Shown in pieces: positions 48,402 to 57,848 of a DNA stretch of 64,000 bases. Under the pieces are notes generated by a model, which was not told the DNA's origin, did no database searches, and saw only the letters and a list, made by a program, of their open reading frames with translations. Source of the stretch: Sinobacterium norvegicum (GTDB taxonomy: Bacteria; Pseudomonadota; Gammaproteobacteria; Pseudomonadales; Sinobacteriaceae). The position numbers were made by a program, and so were the translations under genes. The stretch spans positions 1,831,565-1,895,564 of the forward strand of contig NZ_CAKLPX010000001.1 of assembly GCF_923077115.1 (NCBI RefSeq), given 5' to 3'. Positions within the stretch are counted from its first letter, which is position 1, and each line of letters starts with the position of its first letter.

Positions 48402-50942
48402 TTAGCCATTGCGCGGCATTTTATCGGCCTTTTTCTTGGCTGCCCGCTTCTTACCCTTTGGCGTCGTCGATTTCTTCGGCTTGCGCTTGCGCGGCTTTTT
48501 AGCGCCTTCGGATACCGGTGACTCACCCTCTGACGATGGCGTCGCGCCAGCTTGAGACTGCTTTTTCGATTGACTAATCTTAGCGTCGAGGTTGCGTCCT
48601 TTGCCCTTGCCTTTATTGGCACGCTTCTTTGACTTCGCCTTGGAGTCATCGAGTACTTTTTTAGCGTTTTTACGCGCCCGTCTCGGTGCTTGGTCGAGCA
48701 ACGACAGATGGATTTTCTTCTCTTCCATATCGACTCTGGCCACCTGCACGACCAACTCATCACCGAGTTGGAAGGTGACACGGGTGCGCTCACCAACGAG
48801 GCGCTGCTTCGCCTGATCAAACTGATAAAAGTCTTTATCAAGGGCAGAGATATGGATCAAGCCTTCCACATAGACGTCTTTGAGCTCAACAAACAGACCA
48901 AAGCCTGTCACCGCGGAGACAACACCGGTGAAGGCATCACCGACATGGTCGCTGAGATATTCACACTTAAGCCAGGCCATCACATCACGGGTGGCCTCAT
49001 CAGCACGGCGCTCGGCCATTGAGCACTGCTCACCCAGCACTAACATTTTTTCAGTGTTATACGGGTAAATTGCCTCGGCGGATAAAACCTCGGCACCCTC
49101 AACCTTGCGCACATGCTTGCTGGCCTTCGAACGCACCACATAGCGAATGGCACGGTGGGTCAGCAGGTCGGGGTAGCGGCGAATCGGCGAGGTAAAGTGA
49201 GTATACGCTGGGTAATTCAAGCCAAAATGACCTTCGTTATCGGGCTGATACACCGCCTGACTCATCGACCGTAACAACATGGTTTGCACGACCAGGGCAT
49301 CGGGGCGGTCAGCTATCGCCGCTAATAGATGCTGGTAATCACCCGGCGTTGGCTTCTTTCCACCGCTCAGTTCCAACCCCAACTCACCAAGATACTGCCG
49401 CAGGTTATCGAGCTTTTTCTCTTTCGGGCCTTCGTGCACGCGGTAGAGACCATCGAGCTCATGCTTTTCAAGAAACTTTGCCGCGGCGACGTTGGCACAC
49501 AGCATGCATTCTTCGATAATGCGGTGAGCAACGTTACGATGCACCGGTACGATTTGCTTAACCTTGCGATCCTCATCGAACAACAACTTGGTTTCGACGG
49601 TTTCGAATTCAATGGCGCCGCGCTTTTTACGGGAATCCATCAAGGCGTCGAACAGATTGTGCAGTGTGTCGATATCGGCACTGACATTGGCAAACTTGTG
49701 CCTTAGCTTTTCACGCTTCGGTGAGTCAGCCTCTAGCATCGCGCCAACTTCAGTATAAGTCATTCGAGCGTGCGAATTAATCAGCCCCTCGTAAAAGGTA
49801 TAGCCCGACAGCTTGCCGCCGGCACTGACCGTCATCTCGCAAATCATCGCCAAACGATCAACCTTGGGGTTTAGCGAACACAGACCGTTGGACAAGATTT
49901 CTGGCAGCATCGGAATAACGTTGTCGGGAAAATAGACCGAGGTCGCTCGTGTCACCGCCTCTTCATCGAGGGCCGTGCCGGGGCGAACATAATGGGAGAC
50001 ATCGGCAATCGCCACCCATAGTCGCCATCCACCACTCTTCTTGGTCTCAGCATAGACGGCATCATCGAAGTCACGGGCATCCTCACCGTCGATGGTGACA
50101 AAGTGCTTATCGCGCAGATCGACACGGTGCTGCTTATCCTGTTCGGCCACCTCCGCTGTTAAGATGGCGGTTTCGTCACGCAACGCCTGCGGCCATAGGT
50201 ACGGAATATCGTGGCTGCGAATAGCCACCTCGATTTCCATGCCCGGCGCCAGATAATCACCCATCACCTCAACCACCTTGCCCTCAGGCTGGCGACGAGA
50301 CGTCGGTTGCTCGATAATATCGACCACCACATACTGGCCATCTTGAGCACCGGCAACCAGCGCTGGCGCCACTGATACTTCCTGGGTGATTCGACCGCTG
50401 TCAGGCACGACAAAGCCACCCTCACCGCGACGGAAGAAACGGCCAACCAATTGCTCGGTGTTGCGCTCAATCACTTCAACAATAATCGCCTCGCGCTTAC
50501 CCTTGAAGGACGAGCCACTGTCTCGGGCAACAATGACATCGCCATCGAATACCCAGCTCATCTGTTTGTTGTGCAAAAATAAATCTTTGCTGCCGTCTTC
50601 CGGAATCAAAAAGCCGAAGCCGTCGCGATGTCCCTGCACCTTACCGCGCACCAATGGCAGCGACTCAATCGGCACATAACGACCTTTTTGCATTCTGGCG
50701 GCCTGACCGTCACGTTCCATGGCACGTAATCGACGGCGTAACGCCTCTATAGAGTCGTCATCATTGAGACCTAAATCTTCGGCCAACTCAAGGTGCCGCT
50801 TACCCTGGGGAAAGTCTTTTAAGTAATCGAGAATGTATTCGCGGCTGGGAATGGGGTTGCTATAGTTTCCCGCCTCACGCGTGGCGTGAGGATCTGCACT
50901 GTTGTGCTGTTTCTGTTTGTCTTGCTTTTGGCTGTCTGCCAT
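48402..50942 (-). CDS. rnr: Ribonuclease R
   Basis: RNase R degrades structured RNAs 3'-5'. The 846-residue enzyme has an N-terminal winged-helix region, cold-shock-type domains, the RNB catalytic block with DGEDARDFDDAVYAE near 285, an S1 domain near 665, and a very basic Lys/Arg-rich tail after about 740. AGGA precedes the ATG. It leads the rnr-rlmB pair. Confidence 0.96.
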   Translation of the reverse strand: MADSQKQDKQKQHNSADPHATREAGNYSNPIPSREYILDYLKDFPQGKRHLELAEDLGLNDDDSIEALRRRLRAMERDGQAARMQKGRYVPIESLPLVRGKVQGHRDGFGFLIPEDGSKDLFLHNKQMSWVFDGDVIVARDSGSSFKGKREAIIVEVIERNTEQLVGRFFRRGEGGFVVPDSGRITQEVSVAPALVAGAQDGQYVVVDIIEQPTSRRQPEGKVVEVMGDYLAPGMEIEVAIRSHDIPYLWPQALRDETAILTAEVAEQDKQHRVDLRDKHFVTIDGEDARDFDDAVYAETKKSGGWRLWVAIADVSHYVRPGTALDEEAVTRATSVYFPDNVIPMLPEILSNGLCSLNPKVDRLAMICEMTVSAGGKLSGYTFYEGLINSHARMTYTEVGAMLEADSPKREKLRHKFANVSADIDTLHNLFDALMDSRKKRGAIEFETVETKLLFDEDRKVKQIVPVHRNVAHRIIEECMLCANVAAAKFLEKHELDGLYRVHEGPKEKKLDNLRQYLGELGLELSGGKKPTPGDYQHLLAAIADRPDALVVQTMLLRSMSQAVYQPDNEGHFGLNYPAYTHFTSPIRRYPDLLTHRAIRYVVRSKASKHVRKVEGAEVLSAEAIYPYNTEKMLVLGEQCSMAERRADEATRDVMAWLKCEYLSDHVGDAFTGVVSAVTGFGLFVELKDVYVEGLIHISALDKDFYQFDQAKQRLVGERTRVTFQLGDELVVQVARVDMEEKKIHLSLLDQAPRRARKNAKKVLDDSKAKSKKRANKGKGKGRNLDAKISQSKKQSQAGATPSSEGESPVSEGAKKPRKRKPKKSTTPKGKKRAAKKKADKMPRNG

Positions 50943-51384
50943 CTACTTTTTTTCCTAATACTAATTTTATTGGTGCGGCTAATTATGCCGCTAAGCGATG
51001 ACTTTCTGTTGTCATAACGCCTGTGATGCGGCCTGCTGACGGGTTCTTTTACCGTCGATAAGGCTGCCGACCTCAATATATTGACTGGGGCTGAAACCCA
51101 TTAAAAACAACGGCGCAACACTTGAGATAGTCAGCATTAACATGTTTACGCAGTTTAAATAGCATCATAGTCAGCAGCGAGAGGAGGCTTACTGTATACA
51201 TCTACGAGGGGCTTAAGATCAAAATATTGGAGGTTGAGTGCATTATACCCCAGCCTCCGCCGATGGGCTAATTTATGCGCAACAACGCCAACAATATCCC
51301 GCTCTTCACGCTGGCGCGATCCATAAGCGCTAGGTAAACTAGCCACATTATTTCACCAGCCATCCTCTAACAAGAAATATCATC
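50943..51384. other. Intergenic region between rnr and dgkA
   Basis: This 442-nt stretch shows no gene I can support. It holds a minus-strand TATAAT promoter for rnr (see separate entry) and a GCGGC-TAATTAT-GCCGC hairpin near 50975-50991, just upstream of rnr. No tRNA is visible. A 62-codon minus-strand frame at 51155-51346 has a GTG start, but the promoter lies inside it. Confidence 0.6.
51242..51271 (-). promoter_or_regulatory. Candidate sigma-70 promoter for rnr
   Basis: On the minus strand a perfect TATAAT lies 18 nt downstream of a weak -35 (TTAGCC). Transcripts would carry a leader of about 290 nt before the rnr ATG. Confidence 0.4.
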
Positions 51385-51747
51385 ATGAGCAAAAATCCTG
51401 GCAACACTGGCCTAATGCGTATATTTCGCGCCGGCATCAACTCTTACCACGGCTTTTTAATTGCCTTTAAGGATGAGGCGGCATTCCGGCAAGAGTTATT
51501 AATTCTCGCCATTTTCACCCCTATTGCATTATGGCTGGACGTGTCAGCGCTGGAAAAAGTCATACTGATTGTCGCGCTATTTTTTATACTGCTGGTCGAG
51601 GTGCTGAATTCGGCAATAGAGGCCTGCATTGATCGGGTTGGTCCAGAGATCCACCCGCAGAGTAAGAAAGCCAAGGATCTCGGGTCGCTGGCCGTCAGTC
51701 TTGCCCTCGGCATGGCGGCAGCCGTCTGGCTGGCCATTTTACTTTAA
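51385..51747 (+). CDS. dgkA: Diacylglycerol kinase
   Basis: The 120-residue integral membrane kinase phosphorylates diacylglycerol. The DgkA signature is visible: KDEAAFRQE near residue 28, VEVLNSAIEACIDRVG near 72, and KKAKDLGSLAVSLAL near 93. It recycles diacylglycerol from membrane-oligosaccharide and lipid metabolism. It is convergent with the YgiW-like gene. Confidence 0.96.
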   Translation: MSKNPGNTGLMRIFRAGINSYHGFLIAFKDEAAFRQELLILAIFTPIALWLDVSALEKVILIVALFFILLVEVLNSAIEACIDRVGPEIHPQSKKAKDLGSLAVSLALGMAAAVWLAILL

Positions 51748-51756
51748 TAAGCCTCT

Positions 51757-51782
51757 GCCATAGCAACAGTCGCCGCTATGGC
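51757..51782. repeat. 8-bp inverted repeat between dgkA and the YgiW-like gene
   Basis: GCCATAGC and GCTATGGC are separated by 10 nt in the gap between the convergent genes. It could act as a weak terminator hairpin; no T-run is seen. Confidence 0.45.
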
Positions 51783-51793
51783 CAGCCAACAGA

Positions 51794-52138
51794 TTACTTA
51801 ATAACAGTAATACGGTCGACCTCAACCGTGGTCGGCTTGGTCAGACTGGTCTCAACCTCGCCCTCAATTCGCACCACGTTATCCGGTGTCACCTTCATCC
51901 CCTTAAAGTCTTCATCGTCAATCTCGACCGTTATAGAGCCACTCTGATCTTCAAATAAGTAATTCTCATTTTTCAACTTCTTTACCAACCGCCCTTCAAG
52001 TACCACATCGGTGTCATCAGACAGCTGCTCAATCTGTTTGACTGAGATCAGCACCTGATCGCTGGGGCCTTCGAATTGAGCGTTTGCAGACAAGCTAATT
52101 AGCGCTGCTGTGAATAAAGCAAGTAACGGCTTATGCAT
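51794..52138 (-). CDS. YgiW/YdeI-type periplasmic OB-fold (BOF) protein
   Basis: The 114-residue protein has a signal peptide (about 1-20, ending SANA) and the BOF-domain core VVLEGRLVKKLKNENYLFED in part, with ITVEIDDEDF. This family is linked to stress resistance (peroxide, cadmium) and to binding small cationic compounds, but a precise role is unknown. It is convergent with dgkA. Confidence 0.85.
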   Translation of the reverse strand: MHKPLLALFTAALISLSANAQFEGPSDQVLISVKQIEQLSDDTDVVLEGRLVKKLKNENYLFEDQSGSITVEIDDEDFKGMKVTPDNVVRIEGEVETSLTKPTTVEVDRITVIK

Positions 52139-52417
52139 AGTAAAACCTCATTAGTGGCCCCCTTAGGGCGGCTGGAAAGTTCTTATTCATCACACAATCT
52201 AGTATAGGGGCTTATTTATTGTGCAAAATAAGTAACTTCCGAATACGCTGTAAAAAAACTAAGGTGTTGACAGCGAATGGCTGCGGCCACTACCTGTTTA
52301 ACCCACTATTTAGCATGGATGGGTTATAGCGATCGCGGTTTAAACCATCGCCGACCATTAACATAACCAATAAAGCACGTAATATAGGGGAACGAAAACA
52401 ACGGCAATGTATTCACA

Positions 52418-53395
52418 ATGGCAAGCTGGCAGCATCACAACGCGACAATCAATGGCATCAATATGCATTATGTTGAGCAGGGCGAGGGCATGGCCGTGGT
52501 GCTTTGCCACGGTTTCCCCCACCTCTGGTTTAGCTGGCATCGACAGATCACAGCCCTTGCCGATGCGGGCTACCGAGTTATCGCCCCGGATATGAGAGGC
52601 ATGGGGCAGACTTCTGCGCCACTCGACGCCAACAGTTACGGTATCGATACCATCAGCAACGATCTCACCGGGCTGCTTGATCACTGCAAGATTGAGCAAG
52701 CTGTTTTCGTTGGCCTCGACTTCGGCGCTTTTGCCGCCTATGACTTAGCCATGCTTCACCCCGATCGTGTTATTGCGATTATCGGCCTTGAAAATCCTGC
52801 CGCCCCACACAACCCCGACTGCCCCCCGCTGACTGAATACGCCGCCATGGCGGAGAACCATTTTGTCCACATCGAATACTTTCGCCCCGTTGGTCCGGCC
52901 GACCAGGCACTCAATCAAAACACCGCTGAGTTCCTCAGCAAGGTGTTTTTCGCCCTCAGCGGCGACTACCATTATCTCGATGTTTGGCAGCACCCTCCGG
53001 GCACTTCTTATCTCGACGCGCTGCCGCAGGCGCCGGCTCTGCCATGGCGCTGGCTGAGCGTCGATGAAATGAATTACTTTGTTCAGCAGTATCAGCGCAG
53101 CGGTTTTACCGGCGGCCTCAATTGGTATCGTTCCATGGATTTGAAGTGGCGGCAAAGAAAACCTTTAGAGGGCCAGCAAAGCCATATTCCCGCCTATTTT
53201 ATTGGCAGCGAATTGGACTGTGACTTAGAAGGGTTTCACGGCGACAGCCCCATCGATTTAATGCGCCAACAATTCCCCAACCTCAAAGCCGTCGATATGA
53301 TTGCCGGTGCTGGGCATCTGGTGCAACTCGAACAGTCAGAACAGGTCAATAGATTATTATTAAAAAATCTCACCGATATTAACCGTAATCAATAA
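52418..53395 (+). CDS. Alpha/beta hydrolase, epoxide-hydrolase-like
   Basis: The 325-residue protein has the oxyanion motif HGFPHLW near residue 33, the nucleophile elbow VGLDFG with Asp near 98 and a cap-domain SGFTGGLNWYRSMD segment near 228 that holds the epoxide hydrolase Tyr, plus a catalytic His in GAGHLVQLEQ near 298. An Asp nucleophile indicates epoxide hydrolase or dehalogenase chemistry rather than an esterase. The substrate cannot be assigned. The start at 52418 has only a weak ribosome-binding signal. Confidence 0.82.
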   Translation: MASWQHHNATINGINMHYVEQGEGMAVVLCHGFPHLWFSWHRQITALADAGYRVIAPDMRGMGQTSAPLDANSYGIDTISNDLTGLLDHCKIEQAVFVGLDFGAFAAYDLAMLHPDRVIAIIGLENPAAPHNPDCPPLTEYAAMAENHFVHIEYFRPVGPADQALNQNTAEFLSKVFFALSGDYHYLDVWQHPPGTSYLDALPQAPALPWRWLSVDEMNYFVQQYQRSGFTGGLNWYRSMDLKWRQRKPLEGQQSHIPAYFIGSELDCDLEGFHGDSPIDLMRQQFPNLKAVDMIAGAGHLVQLEQSEQVNRLLLKNLTDINRNQ

Positions 53396-53463
53396 CGACC
53401 ATTCACCTGCGAATCGATAATGTATGTTATGGTCAGCCGATCAAAATCAACAGAGTCATTACC

Positions 53464-53883
53464 ATGGATGAAAGCAACCTTCCGCCAAAGCTCCGCGTCG
53501 GCCTCAATCGCTGCATCGGCTGGATAGAATCCGTTCTACTGATCAGCATTACACTGTCGACAATTGCCGCCATCGGGGAAGAGTTTTACCTGATTTACCA
53601 AAACGGCTACGTCAGTTTAAGCGATATTCTCCTGCTATTTATCTACCTCGAGATACTGGCCATGGTTCATCAGTATGCTAGTCACGGTAAGCTGCCAGTG
53701 CGCTACCCGATTTATATCGCCGTCATTGCCATCGCGCGTTATATTATTTTAGGTATGAAGGAGATGGATAGCAGTGAATTAATTATGCTCTCTGTTGCCA
53801 TTCTGATACTCACCGCCTCGACCACAATCATGCGTATTGGCCACCACTACTGGCCCTATAACAAAATGCCCGAAGAGAAATAA
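53464..53883 (+). CDS. psiE: PsiE-family membrane protein
   Basis: The 139-residue protein has four predicted membrane helices and matches PsiE, a phosphate-starvation-inducible protein of unknown function. The central segment IYLEILAMVHQYASHGKLP and RYPIYIAVIAIARYI is typical (partly quoted). No pho box was seen upstream. It lies 68 nt after the hydrolase. Confidence 0.85.
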   Translation: MDESNLPPKLRVGLNRCIGWIESVLLISITLSTIAAIGEEFYLIYQNGYVSLSDILLLFIYLEILAMVHQYASHGKLPVRYPIYIAVIAIARYIILGMKEMDSSELIMLSVAILILTASTTIMRIGHHYWPYNKMPEEK

Positions 53884-53908
53884 AAAACCTCGCCACGGGG
53901 TGGCGAGG
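53882..53908 (-). terminator. Terminator after the TonB-dependent receptor
   Basis: On the minus strand a CCTCGCCAC/GTGGCGAGG stem is followed by six T, 18 nt after the receptor stop and touching the psiE stop. Confidence 0.88.
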
Positions 53909-53926
53909 AAAAGGGTGGATAACGGG

Positions 53927-56290
53927 TTAAAAACGGTATTGCCCTTGCACCGCAACAGAACGAGGCCGCTCAGATACGGCAAAATAGCTACCACTGTTAC
54001 TCAGTGGTACATCATTTTTCCAAACATCTGTTTTTTCGTTAGTGAGATTTTTGCCAATCACCGCCACAGTCCAGTCATCGTTGGCACCATCCAGTGCGAT
54101 TCGTGCATTCCACTTAACAGCACTGTCATGCAACGTATTGGCATCCAAGTCCAGGGCGGAGTAAAACTCGTCGGTATAGTTAACATCGACGCCGGTACGG
54201 ATTAACATGCCATTGGCCAGTGGGATGTCATAATTAACGTTGGCATTGGCGCTGAGATCTGGCGAGTAGACCAGGGTCTCCCCACTGAGGTCCTGGCTAC
54301 CAGCCTCGCAACCAGGATCGTTACCCGCGGCCTGATCAACAGTACACGTGGCGTTTTCAAACTCATCGTAATAGGCGTCTAAATAGGCAATGGCACCGCC
54401 GATAGTCAGATTGTCAGTCAGCGCCCAGCGCCCATCGAGCTCCACGCCCTGAGATATCGACTTGCCAGCATTGCTCACCCGAAAGGCATCGCCTATCAGC
54501 GAGCTGACCTGTAAATCGTCGTAGATATTATGGAATAACGCTACATTTAAAGTGGCGGCGCCATCGGCCAACGTCATCTTCGAACCTATCTCAAAAGACA
54601 GTACGCTCTCCTCTTCATAGGCCAAAATTGACGCGTCGTTACCCGGCAGCGGATCACCAGGCAGTATCTCGCCGGTCAGCACATTAGCCCGCCGTATTTC
54701 CTCACCCGCACCGCTATAAGCCTCATCGAAACCGCCACCCTTAAATCCTGTACCGCTGCTGGCATAAAACATCGTATCGTCGGTGGCAAACCACTGCGCA
54801 TTCAACGACCAACTGACATGGCTCTCATCGCGCTCAACATCGGTAAAACTATGGGAGCGCAAGTCTTCTATCAGAGCATTATCTATCGGACGCGCCTTGA
54901 CCACAATCGAACCGGCGCTGGCACCAATATTAGGGTTGGTCGAGACCTTGTCTAAAGTCTTGGTCTCCTGGTTGTAACGCAGCCCACCGGTAACCGCAAA
55001 ACTATCGCTGATATTCCACGTTGACTGACCAAAGAAAGCATAGCTGGTCGACTGCTGATCAAAGTCACTACGACCATTCAAGTCATTGGTTTGTATTAAC
55101 GGCGTCACGGACAACGGCCCCAATAGAGCGAAGTCCATATCGATAATCTCTCGCTGTATATTCAGCTCGCTCTGTTGCGCATAAGCGCCCACCAACCAGT
55201 CAATCGTTTCGCCGCCTGGCGAGGTAAAGCGAAGCTCCTGACTATATTGTTTAAAGTCTTCGGCGCTGGTGCGGTGCAGCGCAGCGACAGCAGACTTATC
55301 CGCGTCTTCATGGCCCTCTGTTTGATAGCCGGAATAAGCGGTAATCGATGTCAACGTACCGGCGTCAAAGGCCTGCTCAACGGTGAGCGCGAATACGTCC
55401 GTCACTGTCTCATTGGCATTACCAAAATCCATCACACTGTTGTCACCATCAGAGATAACAGGAAAGGGCTGGTTACCGTCGGCATTGGTCGGCTGATCCG
55501 ATTGATAAACATACTGCGGGAATTCATCGACACTGAAATCGCCGTGTTCGAATTTAGCATCGATTTGTAGCGTATCGGTGGCCAACCATTGAACGGCCCC
55601 CCTAACAAAGGTGTTGTCTGTATTTGGCGCCGTGGCGCCGGATGACTCATTATCGAGCCAGCCATCCATAGATTCTTGCCGCAAAGTCAAACGACCACTG
55701 ACGTTATCACTGAGGGGCCCTGATATTGCTGCGGTATAAACCTGTTCATTATCTTCCGGGGCATAAATAGCATCAACGTACCCTTCAAAAGATTCTGTTG
55801 GCTTAGCGCTGGTGACATTGATCGCCCCACCAATCGTATTCTTACCAAATAGAATACCCTGGGGTCCCTTGAGTACTTCAACCCGCTCCATATCCATCAT
55901 GAACGGCACACGAGCCAGCGCACCGCGGCCACTGTAAACACCATCGACATAGATGCCAACAGACTGTTCAAAACCAGCATTGGTGCCAGAGCCAATACCA
56001 CGAATAAAGACATTCGAAGTGCTGGCGCCCTGGTTAATACTTATATTAGGCGTATATTGGCTTAAATCCTGAAGATCAGTAATACCAGCGTCTTTCATTT
56101 TATCACCCGACACCGCGGTCACTGAGATAGGGACATCCTGCAGACTTTGCGCCCGCTTTTGTGCCGTCACAACAACTTCTTCCAACATGGGTGAAGCACT
56201 GACATTTGCACTGAGCGCGACGATTACTATCGCTACGCTATCAGAAATTATTTTTTTTGAAAAAGATTTTTTATTTTTTATTTTATTCAT
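53927..56290 (-). CDS. TonB-dependent outer-membrane receptor
   Basis: The 787-residue protein has a signal peptide (about 1-32), a TonB box-like EEVVVTAQKR near residue 38, the plug with DVPISVTAVSG and RGIGSGTNAGFEQSVGIYVDG, and a 22-strand barrel ending in QYRF. This sphingomonad-like subtype often takes up organic substrates rather than siderophores. A secreted-protein gene lies 56 nt upstream on the same strand, so the two are probably an operon, under the Crp-like regulator upstream. The ligand is unknown. Confidence 0.93.
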   Translation of the reverse strand: MNKIKNKKSFSKKIISDSVAIVIVALSANVSASPMLEEVVVTAQKRAQSLQDVPISVTAVSGDKMKDAGITDLQDLSQYTPNISINQGASTSNVFIRGIGSGTNAGFEQSVGIYVDGVYSGRGALARVPFMMDMERVEVLKGPQGILFGKNTIGGAINVTSAKPTESFEGYVDAIYAPEDNEQVYTAAISGPLSDNVSGRLTLRQESMDGWLDNESSGATAPNTDNTFVRGAVQWLATDTLQIDAKFEHGDFSVDEFPQYVYQSDQPTNADGNQPFPVISDGDNSVMDFGNANETVTDVFALTVEQAFDAGTLTSITAYSGYQTEGHEDADKSAVAALHRTSAEDFKQYSQELRFTSPGGETIDWLVGAYAQQSELNIQREIIDMDFALLGPLSVTPLIQTNDLNGRSDFDQQSTSYAFFGQSTWNISDSFAVTGGLRYNQETKTLDKVSTNPNIGASAGSIVVKARPIDNALIEDLRSHSFTDVERDESHVSWSLNAQWFATDDTMFYASSGTGFKGGGFDEAYSGAGEEIRRANVLTGEILPGDPLPGNDASILAYEEESVLSFEIGSKMTLADGAATLNVALFHNIYDDLQVSSLIGDAFRVSNAGKSISQGVELDGRWALTDNLTIGGAIAYLDAYYDEFENATCTVDQAAGNDPGCEAGSQDLSGETLVYSPDLSANANVNYDIPLANGMLIRTGVDVNYTDEFYSALDLDANTLHDSAVKWNARIALDGANDDWTVAVIGKNLTNEKTDVWKNDVPLSNSGSYFAVSERPRSVAVQGQYRF

Positions 56291-56346
56291 TTTTATCTCA
56301 TTATTATTGTAATATTCACGACTGCAAAGAAAGCAGCCGCTTATCG

Positions 56347-57717
56347 CTATGTGTTACAAGGCATTGCAACTTCGACAGCATTTGTCATCGTGTACATTAA
56401 CTGTGGGTAGTATTCGCCCATCACCTCTTCTGCCGTACCATCTATTTCAACGTTTTGGATCGCCTGTTTAAAATCATCTGAGGCCAACATGTTTCTGATT
56501 TGAATAATGGATACATCCTTATCAAACACACCGTCACCATCGTCGGCCATCGGCAGCCAAGCCATACCACACTCTTGCCGTGCATTGCGCGGACGGTCTG
56601 CCTCACGGCTGATCACAATGGTGTAGTAACCGTTCTGATCCAGTGGTACTTCTTCATCAAACAGGCAGTCATTGACCCGAGTATTAGCAAAACTTTGGTT
56701 GGAGCAAATAGACCAGTATCGCAATTGCGCATCGGTCATTTTTTTATCTCCGTCAAACGTTTTAGGTGTCGTCGGCATCTTTGCTCGAATCACCACCACA
56801 GGACCGTGACGACGATTAACAATGGTGCGAATATAATTATTATCGGGGTTGGGGTAAAAACCTCCGGCACTGCGCCTGGACTCATAATTAATATCGCCAG
56901 TGTAGATACCAATTAAACTTTTACGATCAAGCTGGATATGCCATTTGGCTGGGATAACGGCAGGCCAGGTATCGGGTTTATCTGGCTGCGAGATGAGTTC
57001 ACGATACTGGCTGGTGGGTATCCCCAGAGCATCGAGCGTGATCTGTAACGGCTGATTCGTCTTTAATGCCTTGCAGGCCTCACTACCGGTTAACCGACGA
57101 CCATCGGCCAGGGTTAATACTGGCTTAGGCAGATCAACGCCGCCGGACTCATTCGCCTTGTCATCCGGCGCGTAAATACGATACAGCAGTGCCTGTTGCC
57201 CTGAAAATGCTGGCGCGTGAATTTTATTGCGCTTTAGACCGGCTAGATTCTTGCCTTCAACATTCTGTGTCGACAATGCCTGCCCAACAACCTCGATAGT
57301 ATAATCGCGGTGCCGACTATCCCGTCGTGCACCAGCCCTAAAGGGGTTGATCGAGCCCTTATTGGGTTCAATTAAGTAATCGGCCACCGACTCAACAGGC
57401 CTGCCACGGTTGTCGTAGCTAATCAGCGATTGATAACGGGAGTGAGCAAACTCACCGGCCATATCCAGCCTTGCCCCATCGGGGACGGTAAACATTGCCG
57501 CCCAGTAAAACACCGATGAATCTGGATAGGCAATATTGACATAGGGGTCGGCACTGACAGGCCCTCTAGCCCAAAAACAATCTCTCGGACCGGGAATAAC
57601 CTGCTCGTTAGCAGCCTGCGTTAATGGAGATACTGTTGCCAAAACCGCCGCAAATGCGGCCGAAGTCCAGGATATTTTTTTCGTCAACGATGACGTTTTT
57701 CGATTACAACGCGTCAT
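56347..57717 (-). CDS. Exported protein of unknown function (456 aa), TonB-receptor operon
   Basis: I do not recognise an established family. The protein has an export signal (about 1-36, ending near LTQAA), no membrane helix after that, six conserved-looking Cys including CFWARGPVS, ICSNQSF and PCNT, and a beta-rich sequence with TVPDGARLDMAGEF and SYDNRGRPVESVADY. It looks like a periplasmic or secreted binding or hydrolytic protein. The frame can begin 15 codons upstream, but the ATG at 57717 begins a normal signal peptide. It precedes the TonB receptor by 56 nt and diverges from the Crp-like gene. Confidence 0.65.
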   Translation of the reverse strand: MTRCNRKTSSLTKKISWTSAAFAAVLATVSPLTQAANEQVIPGPRDCFWARGPVSADPYVNIAYPDSSVFYWAAMFTVPDGARLDMAGEFAHSRYQSLISYDNRGRPVESVADYLIEPNKGSINPFRAGARRDSRHRDYTIEVVGQALSTQNVEGKNLAGLKRNKIHAPAFSGQQALLYRIYAPDDKANESGGVDLPKPVLTLADGRRLTGSEACKALKTNQPLQITLDALGIPTSQYRELISQPDKPDTWPAVIPAKWHIQLDRKSLIGIYTGDINYESRRSAGGFYPNPDNNYIRTIVNRRHGPVVVIRAKMPTTPKTFDGDKKMTDAQLRYWSICSNQSFANTRVNDCLFDEEVPLDQNGYYTIVISREADRPRNARQECGMAWLPMADDGDGVFDKDVSIIQIRNMLASDDFKQAIQNVEIDGTAEEVMGEYYPQLMYTMTNAVEVAMPCNT

Positions 57718-57791
57718 GAAAGATGCCTTTTCATTTTTATTGTTTAAAGGAGTACACTCCACTGAAGGCCATCATAACCCTGCCTGATCAA

Positions 57792-57819
57792 GGCAAATGT
57801 CAGCTCAGCGACATTTGCC
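57792..57819. promoter_or_regulatory. Long palindrome with Crp-type spacing (candidate operator)
   Basis: GGCAAATGTC and GACATTTGCC are perfect inverted 10-mers around an 8-nt spacer. The inner TGTC-N8-GACA has the same TGT-N10-ACA geometry as a Crp site (TGTGA-N6-TCACA), with C replacing the fourth-position G. It lies 30 nt upstream of the Crp-like ATG and 75 nt upstream of the exported-protein ATG. Confidence 0.68.
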
Positions 57820-57848
57820 GGATCTTCCTCTCAATCAGAGTTTTTTCG

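Noticed and set aside
51155-51346. A minus-strand 62-codon frame with a GTG start and a weak GGTGA ribosome-binding sequence, between rnr and dgkA
   Set aside because: A perfect TATAAT promoter element for rnr lies inside it, the composition is unremarkable and I recognise no family; a real gene is possible but unsupported.
50943-51384. A tRNA gene upstream of rnr, as in some relatives
   Set aside because: I looked for a tRNA T-loop and acceptor pairing on both strands and saw none.
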